Positions 25,110-37,130 of a stretch of 64,000 bases of DNA are shown here, piece by piece. Position 1 is the first letter of the stretch, and each line of letters begins with the position of its first letter. The translations under genes and the position numbers were made by a program. Below the pieces are notes generated by a model that was given only the letters and a program-made list of their open reading frames with translations, searched no databases and was not told where the DNA came from. The DNA comes from Anisakis pegreffii (lineage: Eukaryota > Nematoda > Chromadorea > Rhabditida > Anisakidae), in the NCBI GenBank assembly GCA_035041965.1, contig JAPYMA010000023.1, positions 1-64,000 of the forward strand, written 5' to 3'.

Positions 25110-27862
25110 AGACTCGTTCATTGTTTTCATATCGTTATTGTTTTAATTCTTTTGAAAATATTGTTCAGCTATAAATAACGTTATCCTATTCCTTTGTATT
25201 ATAATGATTGAAAGTCTATTAATGGTGCGTCGCTTATGAAGAAGTTTTATGATATTTTATTGTTGCGATTTCATATCACATGTGAAAGCTTATTGCATCC
25301 ACTTGAAGCTCTTCGCATTGTTTGTGTGTGTCAGCGTCTCGTGAATTAATTTCGGTTGAAGTGCAAACAGTATCAGCCACAAATGACTGTTGTTGGCACT
25401 GTCTGCCGGTGTTCTCTTGATGACGACATTTTTCGCATTTTGATTTTGATACGTCTTTTGAACCGAGTGAAGTGGATATTGTAATCTATCCGGTCATGAT
25501 AACCGATAATAATTTTACGCTCTATGCAAATAAAACTATAAAAATTTTTTGAAGCACTTTTTAAAAAATAACTGATGCCTCTGAATGTATAGTAACTGCT
25601 GCTACTGCCCAATTCGCTGAATATCCGTTGATGAAGAAAAGGGCTTTAACGGTCGACGGCTGTTTTACTGACGAAGTGTGAACCGTAGAAGTTATAAGAA
25701 TAAAATATTGAATCAGTGAAGAGTTTGAACTTTTTTATCGAAAATGCAGTAAAAGAATTTACATTCACATAATAGTGGTGAATTTATCGCGGCCATCAGA
25801 CACGGCTACGATTCTGACCATAGCAAGCCATCGAAATCGATAAATTTTTGTTTGTTTTTGAAAAACAAAATAGCAAACTAGAGAAATACAGATTGAAAAC
25901 AGCAATCATCAAACGACATAAATACAACGATACGAACTTCTCGCTAGGGAACATGCATTCTATTGGGCATGGAGGTACGCAACGAACCTGGAAGCATATC
26001 GAAAAGCATTGAACTTTTGCAATCACCGTCATTCATGATTCGTGATTATCATATTGGGCTCTTGTGGAACGATAAAAGTTTCACAAATTATGAATAATTT
26101 TGGATTTGACTAAAGTATGGTCCCCAGTTACGTTTACTAATGAATTTTTGGTTGAATTGAATAAAAATTACTACAGAAACAAAATTAAGAAATAATTCAC
26201 ATTTGATTATTTTTGAACACAACATCAATCACTATTTTTAAAAACATTTTAGATTTAAGAGCATTGAGGAACTCAATGATCAACATTTACAACCCTGGAC
26301 ACATTGGAAACGATTACAAGCAATTCAATACAATTAAGCCAACTAAGAATGAATGGTATGAAAGAATCAGAAGAAAACTGAACACATTTTCGACATGAAT
26401 ATCACTACAGTGAAGGCACTTCTCAGTGTTTATCTGAAGCAAATGATTAAGAAGAAAACTGGACAATAAATGAAAGAGACAATAAATGCTGTAGAAAGAA
26501 TCACGTGGCGATGGAATGAATGTGCGTAATATTACGTCGAATTTCTCTCCTATTAACAAGCATCTGAATTTACTGCAAAATAAATTTTCTCATCTCTGAT
26601 CACTGAAGAGGGAAATGTTACGGGATCGAGCAATCACACTGATTTCTCAGCAAATTTCCAGTAACCATTTACCAGTAATTTCCTGTCTTGATATGATGAG
26701 AACTTTACTAATCAAACAGCAAAAATAGACTCTAAACAACGATCGTCACATATACAAACGCCCTTCTGGAATTATTCTCGTTTTGATGAACACCTCGAAA
26801 ACTGTATTGAGTCTACGAATGCAAAGAGATTGCTCGCTGCATACCGTCACACTTTTAATGTGAATTTAATCAGAAATTATGACACGATTAATGATTTCAA
26901 GTGAATTTTTACGATCATAAACTTCGCAACGACTTCAATCGTAACACCACCGAACTGAATTTATTTCAAGGTGTTGATTCAGTTGGGTTATTTAACGCAC
27001 TAATGATGAACCACTGAAATGTTCGCAGAAAGAGAGAGATCCAACGGGTCGTTAAAAAGACAATAAAGTAGGAAGATTTCATTGAGTTGCTATGGAGAAA
27101 TGAGAATCGAGCAAACGAAACGTTTTCATTGTACACTTGTGAAGAATATAATCGTCTATCTCTTTACCACAACGACCTGATGACCTGACGTTAAAAACAT
27201 ACTTGATAACGACGAAAATCAAAACCATTTCTCAAAATTTCAAACAAAATCTGCAACAGCAAAAATGCTAGATGAAAGGACGGAAACATTCTCGAACTTT
27301 TCTGTTCACTAAATCAATGAGAATAATAATCCACCCACGTAAACAAAACACAACTCAGTCAGGATACTAATTTCACACTTATGCTAATCAAAAAACTCAA
27401 TTCTCAACGTTATTGAAACCTTAATCAAATATTCTTCCTTCTCATAAGCCGTCGAAAATTTTAATGAATGCACGAAAATGTCGAATTCCGCGGAATGGTA
27501 ATCGCAAAGTTGGTCGCATGCAAATGGCAATTAATGTACAATACAAATAATATTACATAATTGAGCATTTAACTTATTCCTATACTAAGTTGATTCATGC
27601 TCCGTTACTTGACATCCAAAACTCAAAATACTAAACTTGAAAACAGAATAAATGATTTATAATGATAGCGGTCAACGCCTAAAATTAGATTGCCAAGGAG
27701 GGATATCTTCTCGTTCGTTTATATCATAAGCCATGAACCTTTGAACCATAAAGCCCTAATCAACGACTTTGAAACGACTCGAAACTCTAAATGATAACGA
27801 TTTGTAGAAGAATAAACGAAGAGGATCACTACAATGTATGGGTGAATGCATGACAATGAAAA
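25110..27862. other. Intergenic between SGT1 and the WD40 gene, no supported gene
   Basis: SGT1 (+) and the WD40 gene (-) converge here, so this holds both 3' flanks. Open frames at 25373-25612 (-), 25796-26032 (-) and 26213-26559 (both strands) have no recognisable content and no consistent splice links. I see no tRNA or transposon ends. Confidence 0.45.
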
Positions 27863-30800
27863 TTAAAGAGTTAATTGGTGCACTCGGATATCGCCTTCAA
27901 CAGCAATAACGATCGCAGAATTACCGGCACGAGCAGCCCAGTTCTCCGAGTAGACAATACGAGGGAAATCGGTACGTTGTTCGATGGGACGAGGGCTCGG
28001 CAGAGCACATAAGAGATTACCCGTTCTTAATGACCATCCACGCGAAGTGCCATCTTCGCCAACTTAAATTAAGCAATTCATCGATTCAAACTTCACTCAT
28101 ACATTTCCACTACTAACCAAAATTCATCGTCTCTATCGTTCTCTAAGTTCGTGCTGATTTACCGATCGCCAACAACGAAAAAAGTTCACTACTTCTCTTC
28201 AAAGACCGTATATCACATAAACGAATTGAATTTCAACTTCTATTTCGAATTGAAAAATAAATTACATTGCAGCATCTACTCCCAATTACTGCTCTGTTAT
28301 AATGTCGAATTCATAGAAACATATAATCGTTGAGACTGAAAAAAAACCGAATGAAACTGCAAATAAAGAGAAGAATAGAACGTACCAGCGAAAACAAATT
28401 TTTCATTGTTATCCACAAAACAAGGCAAACGATAATGACTATTTTTATGACCTTCAAACGATATTAACGTTTTCCTCGAACGAACATCCCATAATTTCAA
28501 CTGAAAAATATTTTCATTTTCATGTTTGCTGCACAAAACATCACAGAAAATTCAGTCCATAGTGCTCGTTATTCCTAGGAACGATCGCGGCGAAATAGGG
28601 TCAACTGCATTCCGTCGCCGTGCATGTGTTCCATGCTCTCTCAGATGAATATAATAACTTCAAATAAAAGCATTTCATGACGACATACTATTAGCTCGCA
28701 ACAACTGTTTCGTTTCACTGAATCACAATTCAGCATCAAATCAAAAAAAAAGCTGAAAATCGCCGTGCCGTTTCATACTATCATGTTAAAGATGCATTCA
28801 GATATAAAAAACCACGACAAATTACTTGGTTTCGCACGAATTATATTGAAATAAAACAAAAACGATCGACAGAATTGATTTGGCAGATAATACCTCTCCA
28901 GCGAAATTTTCCGTAAGAATCAGATGCGGTTGTGTTTTGAGCAATCTGATCCATCCAACTGAATTCGACTCTTCAAACGTATTAACAATATGATGACTTT
29001 TGAGACGTAGATCAGAACACACCATATCACCTCCACACAATCCCATATACAACAGATCACCATCCTGCAACATCAATGAATCGTTCAAACAAACGATTTG
29101 TGTAGCATTGCGATTAGATATTTGGTTGATGATAAGTTTTGTAGGTCTGCATTAAACCAAGCAGTAGTGTACCTGAGAGAACTGCTGACTCAACACGTTC
29201 TTTTTCTTGCTTGAGATACGAAAATTCTGCTCAGAAACCACATCGACTATCATCGTGTTCTCTTCCATTCCTGCAAAAATAACACCGTCAGATTTTGTTC
29301 ATTCACATGATTGGTGCCACATGGAACAATTCACCAATTTTCAACAAGTCGCATTTGTGTTATCAACACAAATTTCGATACTTTTCACAGAACCAAAATC
29401 ATATCATACAAATATTAACCCAATAACTTTGTATTACAATATTCTGATCATATATTTCGGTATTCTAACTAATAATGAACTGAAACGAAATCTTACAATA
29501 TCGAACTATGCTCTCAGCAGAGAACGGAGAGGAATTTTTGGTTAGATACGCGTAAATATGAAAGAGACGAATATTTATTGAAAGGAAGAAAAAGGAAATT
29601 GACCGAAACAACCAACCTAAACCGATTCTCATTTTATTCGCATTCCAACCGCACGACCATATTTCATCAGTACACGTCCAACGAATATTATAAATTGGTG
29701 AACTCATTTCGTCAAAACCCTTCAATAAAGCATTCACTCAGTTCGATCAATCAACACATCAAATAAACAAATCCAACTCAACTGATCAAACAACGAACCT
29801 CCTCAGAGCTCAGTTCGGGGATCGGTTCAATAAAAACTCGACAATACGTCGTTAATTTGCGCTGTTGACTCAGACGTGAACTGGCCGTAACGTACAACAC
29901 ACACGTGACATCGCTGTCCACTGGTGCAGTCACCATGTCAACCAGATTCGGATCGAGAACGTAGATCGAGTTATCCGTCGCTTTGAATTTCAACCCATAT
30001 CGATTACCCGTTTCATTCCAATCATAATGCTTCACTGATCCATCACTCAGCAGACCATTACGTCTAAAAGTTTTCCTCAATTTGTTTTTGAATGAATTCG
30101 ATTAAAACTCAAACCACTACAGATAAACTTCTGAAGTTCAATTTGCCACTGCATAAAACATTACCAAACGGTGCTAAACACCCTGGCCGTTTGAAGTATT
30201 GAAATCCGTAACGAAAAGCGGAATAAACGTGATGAATAACAAATCAACAAAAATAATTTCCAATGTAAATTTATAAAGTTTCACGAGGTGTTACATCTAT
30301 CTGACATCGAATTCGTAAACAGAGAAATTTGTATTTAAAAAAGAGACAAACCAACCTAACAATATCCGTATCACAACTGACATTCAAACACATTATACGA
30401 GAGCTTGTTCGTCTCGAATCACCCGGTAAACCCCAATTTGATACGGCCCAACATCCCAATATTGTTCTTCCATCTTTACTTACGTCCAAAAATTGACATC
30501 CCGCTAAACGATCCAAATGATTTGGTAACACCTAAATATTTAATCAGATAATTATTGAATTGTTAACACTGAACGTTTCGTTGATTAAAGTGATGTTGCA
30601 GGAGAATAACATTAAGGCATCATTGATAGTCACAGTAATAATAAGCATATGAATGAGAGTAGAGATGATGACAGTATTTTTATAGCTATTACCATCATTA
30701 TTCGAAAAATGCGTTTCCAGCATTAGTTCACTACTTAAAGCATCATATCACAAAACCATTTTGAAAACGCAATAAATCATTAATAAACTGTCCCATCAGT

Positions 30801-31569
30801 AAAGAACACTCAAACAAATTCATCAACTTACTTCTCGGGTGTAATTCGGTGTATTACTGGCAGATAAGAGTGCTGATTCGCTGAGACCGCAATGAAAAAG
30901 ATTCGTTATCTGAGTTGATTTATAACCAAGTTCTCGAGCTTGAACAAGAGATGTTACGATTGGTTTTATCTGTGGACTGACGTCGAACAACTGATGACTC
31001 GACGATGGTGCTGGTGGCTGCTTTGCAGTCATTTGGAACTGAGACAGCCGATCGGTTTCACGGCGGACCCGTTCATAATCCCTCTTTCGAAATCCGATCG
31101 CCTAAATTCCAGTTTAAATAACCATTCTTTATTATTTTTGGTGAATCTGATTATTAATTTATGCATTAATGACCAACATCTACTGAATTAGTCGTATGTA
31201 TGTAAATATTCACAAATTCTTCAAGTCGTAGAACACGTCAACTGAATGGTCGAGGGGCGAAGGAGAGGAATATGGCACTGAACGTGGAGATAAGTACGAA
31301 GAGGTATTTGAAATGCAATTTGTGTGAATGAATACCGATCCACTGGCATCCGACTGAATACGATAATATCGTTTCGTTGATGGATCGTACGCAAAGCCGC
31401 ATATATCACTCTCTTCAATTGATGAACTCTTCACTTCTGTACCAACGGAAGATGGCAAATGAGACTGTGACTGAGGATGAGAGTGTGGCTGCGAATGAGC
31501 TTCAGATTCCTCTCTTTCATCATCGACCTCCATCCGAAACGATAACGAAGACGCATTTGCTTCATCCAT
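27863..31569 (-). CDS. dcaf4: DCAF4/WDR21-like WD40 protein (CUL4-DDB1 substrate receptor)
   Basis: Nine exons in phase: 31336-31569, 30832-31101, 30356-30531, 29799-30063, 29617-29719, 29173-29270, 28894-29064, 28386-28500 and 27863-28062. The CDS is 1632 nt, 543 aa (human DCAF4 is 495). DCAF4 proteins bind DDB1 through their WD40 propeller and recruit substrates to CUL4 ubiquitin ligase. Residues 1-50 are acidic and His/Ser/Pro-rich. ICGFAYDPSTKRYYRI (~52-67) matches the family's conserved YYYDPEKKRYFR segment. A basic stretch (GFRKRDYERVRRE) follows. Propeller signatures include EIWSCGWN, NVLSQQFSQ, LKLWDVRSRKTLISFEGH and, at the end, GWSLRTGNLLCALPSPRP, aligned by eye with human DCAF4. 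The ATG at 31569 is the first Met of the exon, with an in-frame stop upstream. However, the base before it can be spliced in phase to the candidate 5' exons at 32040-32994, so the true start may lie further upstream. Confidence 0.88.
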
Positions 31570-32039
31570 GCTTAAATCCTTCAGGTTTTATTTCATTTGG
31601 TGATTCAACTGAATTATGACATTCTCACAATCAATTACAAACATCAACTCAAGGAAACATCTATTGTTTAACAGAAACACACACAATTCTCAAATGTCAT
31701 TCGTCATTTCAACAACATCATTTTTATGCGCCTGGTTACCGTTCAGATTAAGCATTTTGCGATGACACAATAAGTTTATGACAAGCATCACTATTTTTCA
31801 TGGATATTGCGGCATTCAACGCGATTATCTTGAATGTAAAAATCTAAGGAAATAACCAGATTTTAATGTCCTTTACTCTTTCATTGTATTTTACTCTCAG
31901 TGGTATCGTGCTAAGCAGATTATCACTGATGTCATTCAATAGATAAATGGTATTTTCAATGGTGAAACGTTGATGAGGACCAAAAAACAAACAGCACTAT
32001 CGTTTCAATTGCCAACATTCAAGCAAAAATGTGAAATAC

Positions 32040-32994
32040 CTATTTCGAATCGTTTCGCGAGATCGTCTTCTACTATATTTATTCCGTTTGAATGACTGCT
32101 TATTGTGATTATTGGTGAAACTGTTATAATTGGTGGTGCTGTTGTTACTGCTATTCGTATTCGAATTTGCACGTCCGCGTTGTGACTGTCGTTGAGTGTA
32201 CAGCTGAGATCCAACAGAAGGTAAACGTTGCGGGTATTGTGTTGGGTAAGTGATCACTGATGCTGGCGGATAGTGCGAATTCGGACGAGAATAAGCATTC
32301 GATCCTTCAATTTCAACATTTTTCACGTATCGATCTTCTCCAATCCATCAAATGATTTGATTTCTTTTGCTGTTCATAACATTATCCTAATTTATGCGCC
32401 TTTATTTGTTCATTTTCCAAGCATTAAGTCCATCAGCATACAAGTTCTCAAGATAACTCTAACCAAAAACAGTGTATTAATACCAAACATATTCCGAACA
32501 TTCCACTCAGGCAGACTATTCGGTCATATTCTTAGCGGTTGAAAAATAACTTTTAAACGGACACCAACCATTCGAAGAAGTAAAATTTGCAGCATTAATA
32601 GCACTGAATTGTGTCAATGATGGTAATGACTGCGTCAATGATAGTGGTTCATTTCGTCGCTGATCTTAAAATATTTCAACTTTTTTGGGGGGCAGTATAG
32701 AGATTGCGGTTGGAAATCAGAAGTAAAAACATCGCAACCATTTCGTTTGAGTGAGGAAACAAATTTACAATCAATACATCTATGATCATTTTGTAGTGTG
32801 GGTTGTTTTGAACTCAGAAAGAAACAATCGAGAACGAAATTGAAGTTGGATGGATGAGGAAATTGAAAGTGAATTCAAAGAATAAAGAGTAAAAATAACA
32901 ACTTTTACGAGTTCTGTAAGAATACCATCTTCCTCGTGATGAAGCGGCGTTTTGTGACGATGCGTGTGACGAACGATTTGTGTTTTGCATCCAA
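32040..32994 (-). CDS. Candidate upstream exons of the DCAF4-like gene (or a separate gene)
   Basis: Three phase-compatible exons: 32926-32994, 32569-32664 and 32040-32337. They encode a Cys/His-bearing segment (VGCKTQIVRHTHRHKTPLHH), a Ser/Thr/Gln/Leu stretch (LSLTQSLPSLTQFSAINAAN), then an Asn/Ser/Gln-rich low-complexity region ending in a basic run (KRNKYSRRRSRETIRNR). The last exon ends in phase 2 at 32040. An acceptor at 31571-31572 would join it in frame to the MDEAN start of the DCAF4-like CDS. Human DCAF4 also has an Arg-rich N-terminus, which makes this plausible. The alternative is a separate gene. The first exon of the set is not found. The 32926-32994 exon has a second copy inside the transposon at 33816-35718. 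Confidence 0.5.
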
Positions 32995-33160
32995 CTGAAG
33001 ACAAAATCAAATCAGCAAATACGTGCGTAGTTAGAAACCCATCATTATATCATATCACAATCATACAATTACCATCTTATCACAACATTCAACTTAAGCA
33101 CACTATTCATTTTGGTGATTCGTTCAGAAATTATGTCTAGACATTATCTGAGAACAGTTC
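32750..33160. repeat. Donor copy of an exon-containing duplication
   Basis: About 410 bp here are strongly similar, in the same orientation, to 35145-35560. Similarity covers the exon at 32926-32994 and both intronic flanks, for example 'aaatcaaatcagcaaatacg' on the acceptor side. This copy chains in phase with neighbouring exons, so I take it as the original. Confidence 0.75.
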
Positions 33161-33917
33161 CAATTCACTTATGCCTTACTTGCCATACTCTATGTCTAAC
33201 ACTGAAACGTCACATATAATCTCTGAAAAGTGTCAGCAATTTTCCTTCATTGTGTCATAAACTGCTGAATTCAATAAACCACAACTGAACGTTCAAATGA
33301 ATAATTGTTTAAACGAGTTCGACAAATTCTCGAACGTTTCAGAAGAGACAATTCGTGATCTTAATGCAATCGGGAACTTGTTTATGTCGATTATATTACC
33401 GATGCGGCTTAAAAACAGCATTCGAATGTGACGACATTAATTATGAAAAGCGCTGCATCAGTCCGAAACGATGTGCTCGAAATGAACATTCGATCCGATG
33501 ATAAATCGCTCGTTTGCCACAAACCTCTATGCACACATTTATTTCTCTGTATCACAGACTGCTTGAAAATGAGCATGTAATGGACATGAGAGCGGGTGGG
33601 TGCTTAATGTGGAGAGGAGGATTAGTCGATGTTATCATTGGAAATCTTTAGATTTTTTAGTCTCAAAGAAAGTGGGCGATAAGAATACGCAAGTTTCACA
33701 GAAAATTGGGATTAACGACAATTTGTTCACAATTTGCAAGTTCTGAGCGACATTTCCAAGAATTTATGCCACCGAAGTGAACAGTATCACTGAACAGAGC
33801 AAGTAGTGCAATTATTGGTGATAGCATCCATCCGGTCGGTCGGAAAAATCCGAGAAACTTCAGTCGAAATTCCGACATTTGAATTCCAGTCGAACAATTT
33901 GGAGGATCGGTCGGAAT

Positions 33918-35128
33918 TAGGGTTTGCAAAATCCCGACGATTTTTCAATCCCGGGATCGATTTTTGATGCCGGGATCGAACAATTATTAAAATATCGATG
34001 CGGGGCATGTTTAAACACATTTTTTTCGAATCATTATGTTCATTATTAATCAGAAAGGAGCTAATTTAACAAATTATTGAACAAATCCGAGGAACTAAGC
34101 ATTCAAATTAATATTTCATATAATGATGCCAATGATTATCCCGCAGGGGCATACTGCATATTCTATGCTAAGGCATCTTGTTACCTCGGGTCTAAGCTAA
34201 TAACAGTACACTTGCATGTGAATATGAAATTCTTGATTCTCAAACACTTATTTGCAATGCATTAACTCCATTTTCTCTCAGCACTAACATCAACTGAATT
34301 CTGCCATTTCGGAAATTTCGATTTTTTACAAAAAAATGCATCGCATGAATTATACCATTCGAGTTTTGGAAAAATTAAAAGTTTAGAGTTTATCTAAAAA
34401 GTGAAAAAACGTCTGCAATGAATTTTCATCGAACCATCGAGCACTTACATGTTTGATAATTTCGATCAAAAATCATGCAAATGTACTTGGTATTCAAGCT
34501 TAAGATCCTTTTGAATGGAACAACTTTGCTCACTTCGGCAATGAATTCTTTGTGAGTGAACTCAGTGAGAATTAATGTACATTTCGATCGAATGGAAACG
34601 TTTCCAAATAGCGAAGGAGAAAGACTTGCAGTCTTTGGAACATGCAGTTGAATTAACAGATGGAATATTGAAGCCGAATAAATCTTGTGGGAGAGAACGA
34701 CTTAAAATTTCATTGAACTTTGTTGCTCTTGGTTTTTATTAGAAAATGTGATGATCTCTGTTAGTCTATTACATAGAAAGGCATCCAGATGAGCGTGATA
34801 TAAACCAATGAAGAGCAGAATAATCAGTTGAATATTCAATGAAATGTTACGTAAAAGTTCATCGAGCTGTCGTTCATCATGTCATTCGTCCAAATTGCGT
34901 CTATTTTTCTTAGCTGAATATCAGTGATAGAGGGCAAACAGCAAAGATAACTGCATATAAATTAGATGGGAATGATTAAGGCATGCTTCAAGATGGGCAT
35001 ATTATCAAAATTCACATAAATTGACCTGTTTTATCAATTCCCGAAATCCCAGGATTTTTCAAAACTTAAATCCCGGGATCGGGATCAGAACTGTAATCTC
35101 GGGATCCCGGGATTCCGTGTAAACCCTA
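33918..35128. mobile_element. Nested hAT-like element with perfect 8-bp target duplication
   Basis: Termini are TAGGGTTT and AAACCCTA. The flanks are GTCGGAAT at 33910-33917 and GTCGGAAT at 35129-35136, an exact 8-bp target duplication. Subterminal sequence at both ends carries palindromic 'atcccgggat' words (33949-33971; 35071-35113). The 1211-bp interior has no long open frame, so it is non-autonomous. Its insertion into the left subterminal region of the outer element shows that it came later. Confidence 0.82.
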
Positions 35129-35144
35129 GTCGGAATCCGAACGT

Positions 35145-35560
35145 TGTTGAGAGAACAAATTGATAATCATCATTTTAATGGTCATTTTGTACTGAGAGCT
35201 GTTTTGAATTCAAAGTTTAAAAAATTCATGAACGAAGGTGGGGAGAATTACAGTGAATTCAGAGAAAACAGTGTAAAAATGGCATCTTTTACGAGTTTTG
35301 TAAGAATACCATCTTCCCCATCGTGATGAGGGGACATTTTGTAAAGATGAGTATGAAGCACGATTTGTGTTTTGCATCCAACTGAAGGCAAAATCAAATC
35401 AGCAAATACGTGCGTAATTAGAAACCCAACATTATATCATATCGCAATCATACAATATCGTTCCATAATCTGTCTTATCACATAACCATCTTAATCACAA
35501 CATTCAGCTTATGAACATCATTCACTTTACTGATTCTTTCGGAAATTATATATTGAGTCA
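35145..35560 (-). pseudogene. Captured copy of the 32926-32994 exon with intron flanks
   Basis: The reverse complement shows the same acceptor (CCTTCAG against TCTTCAG in the donor) and an open frame VGCKTQIVLHTHLYKMSPHH followed by DGED. The donor GTATTC is kept. Several substitutions change amino acids, but there is no stop or frameshift. It lies inside a hAT-like element and is a gene fragment, not a gene. If transcribed on the minus strand it could act as an alternative or decoy exon. Confidence 0.65.
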
Positions 35561-35718
35561 TCATCAATCTTACTACATTTTGAAAGGTCGGCATGCCAAC
35601 ATTTGTATTCCGATCGAACCATTCCGACAGTCGGTCGGTATTCCGACTATCGGAATGTTAAAAAGTCAGGCCGGTCGGATTCCGGCCCACATGAAATTTT
35701 GCTCGGATGCCATCACTA

Positions 35719-37130
35719 GCAATTACTATGTAATGCATTAAGCTTTGATCAAAACGAGAACCATCAAATTCTTGAGATCCTTTGTTCTCTGAAGTCATCC
35801 ATATATTCTGCGAGCGATTTTGTTTCATTAAAAAAAAACTGAATTCGTGAATGTATATAACGCTTTTTGAGCTATAGCTTCGCACCGTTTACATCTGTGG
35901 ATTTCATCTATTTTGACGATTGATGGCATCCGAGCGGAATTACGATAGGACAATTTGTTGGATAATGATTACTGAAGATGAACGAGTTATGGAAGGATTA
36001 AACTGAAAATCGAGATGGCTTGGAAGATACGAAAGAAATAATGATTGTACGATGATAATTACGGTAATAACAAAAACCACCAATGTAAAGATGAAGATAT
36101 TTGTGATATGAAAATATGATTTATGTACAATCTATACATAATAGTGATAGCCTGTTAAGGACTGAAAACTAGCGGACCGATGAATAAAATCCATATGGTG
36201 TTGTTTCGATCAGCAAATAAATGCCCTCAAAACCATGCTGACGTATGATTTATGAACATGCCAAAATTATATCATAAATATTGATTTCCTCTTATCAAAA
36301 CGATCTTGAAAAAAAAATGAATACCGAAATTTTCTATCATCTTCAACAACAAAAGATTAGCAACGGCGATAAAATTTTCCTGATATAATGGTGAGTTTAA
36401 ATCGGATTTCGATAGGTCGGTGGTATCAACTGGAGGAAATATAGCAAAGTTTGTTGGTTCATAGCGAATAATAACGACGAAACACATTCAATTCCAGTGC
36501 TCATTACGACTAAGAGTGTGACTTTGATATTGTGAGCGATAATAAACAAATAAATCAAATATTCACGAATAATGATCGAATATTACCGACGGCTTCATGC
36601 ATGAAATCGTCGGATGAAATTGATCGGCCCAGCATTTCCCAGTGGCTGAATCAATGGGCGCAATGTCGATTGGATGGTGTTTCTTCGATTCGATTACCTT
36701 GATCTGAAGGGAAGTAATTGAAATGGAAATGAGAATATTTGGATAAATGAAAAAACAAAAACTTGCGAGCCCATATCCTAACCCCATCCTCCCGCGTAGA
36801 AGAGGATCTCCGCTGTATAAAGATATTCTTTGTTTCCAAATGATCATGCCTCATTATTCAGATACCCTTACTCATCGGTTTTCGCTAGCCGCCGATTGAC
36901 ATAGCGCCTGAAAGTCAGCCTTGTTCCATTCAGTGGCACCAAAATTTGCCTCTCGCTTGCCACCGATCGAGCAGCCCCTTTCGTTTGCAGTCAGCGACCA
37001 CCGATATTCGCGGGCCTCCGAATTCCGTGGTCAAATCTGTTCTTATTGCAATGCATTAACTGATTGACCTGCATACAAACTGATATATGGGACACAATGG
37101 AATCGCTAACCGGAGGATAATAATCCAGAA
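35719..37130. other. Mostly featureless; one candidate minus-strand exon
   Basis: Minus 36587-36703 is open between a CTTCAG acceptor and a GTAATA donor and encodes 39 residues (IKVIESKKHHPIDIAPIDSA, then a Cys/Trp segment). It is phase 0 at both ends, so it does not join directly to the phase-1 exon at 32994. I recognise no domain. A GC-richer patch at 36880-37030 may be a 5' untranslated region or a repeat relic. Confidence 0.3.

Larger units (their letters stand above)
33816..35718. mobile_element. hAT-like transposon carrying a captured exon
   Basis: The left end begins TGGTGATAGCATCC (33816) and the right end is the inverse of TAGTGATGGCATCC (35718). The flanking octamers are GCAATTAT (33808-33815) and GCAATTAC (35719-35726), 7 of 8 identical. 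This is the 8-bp target duplication expected of the hAT superfamily. Both subterminal regions are rich in CCGGTCGG-type words. A second element (33918-35128) is nested inside. The remaining interior (35145-35560) is a copy of the neighbouring exon region at 32750-33160. No transposase is encoded, so it must have moved in trans. Confidence 0.7.
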
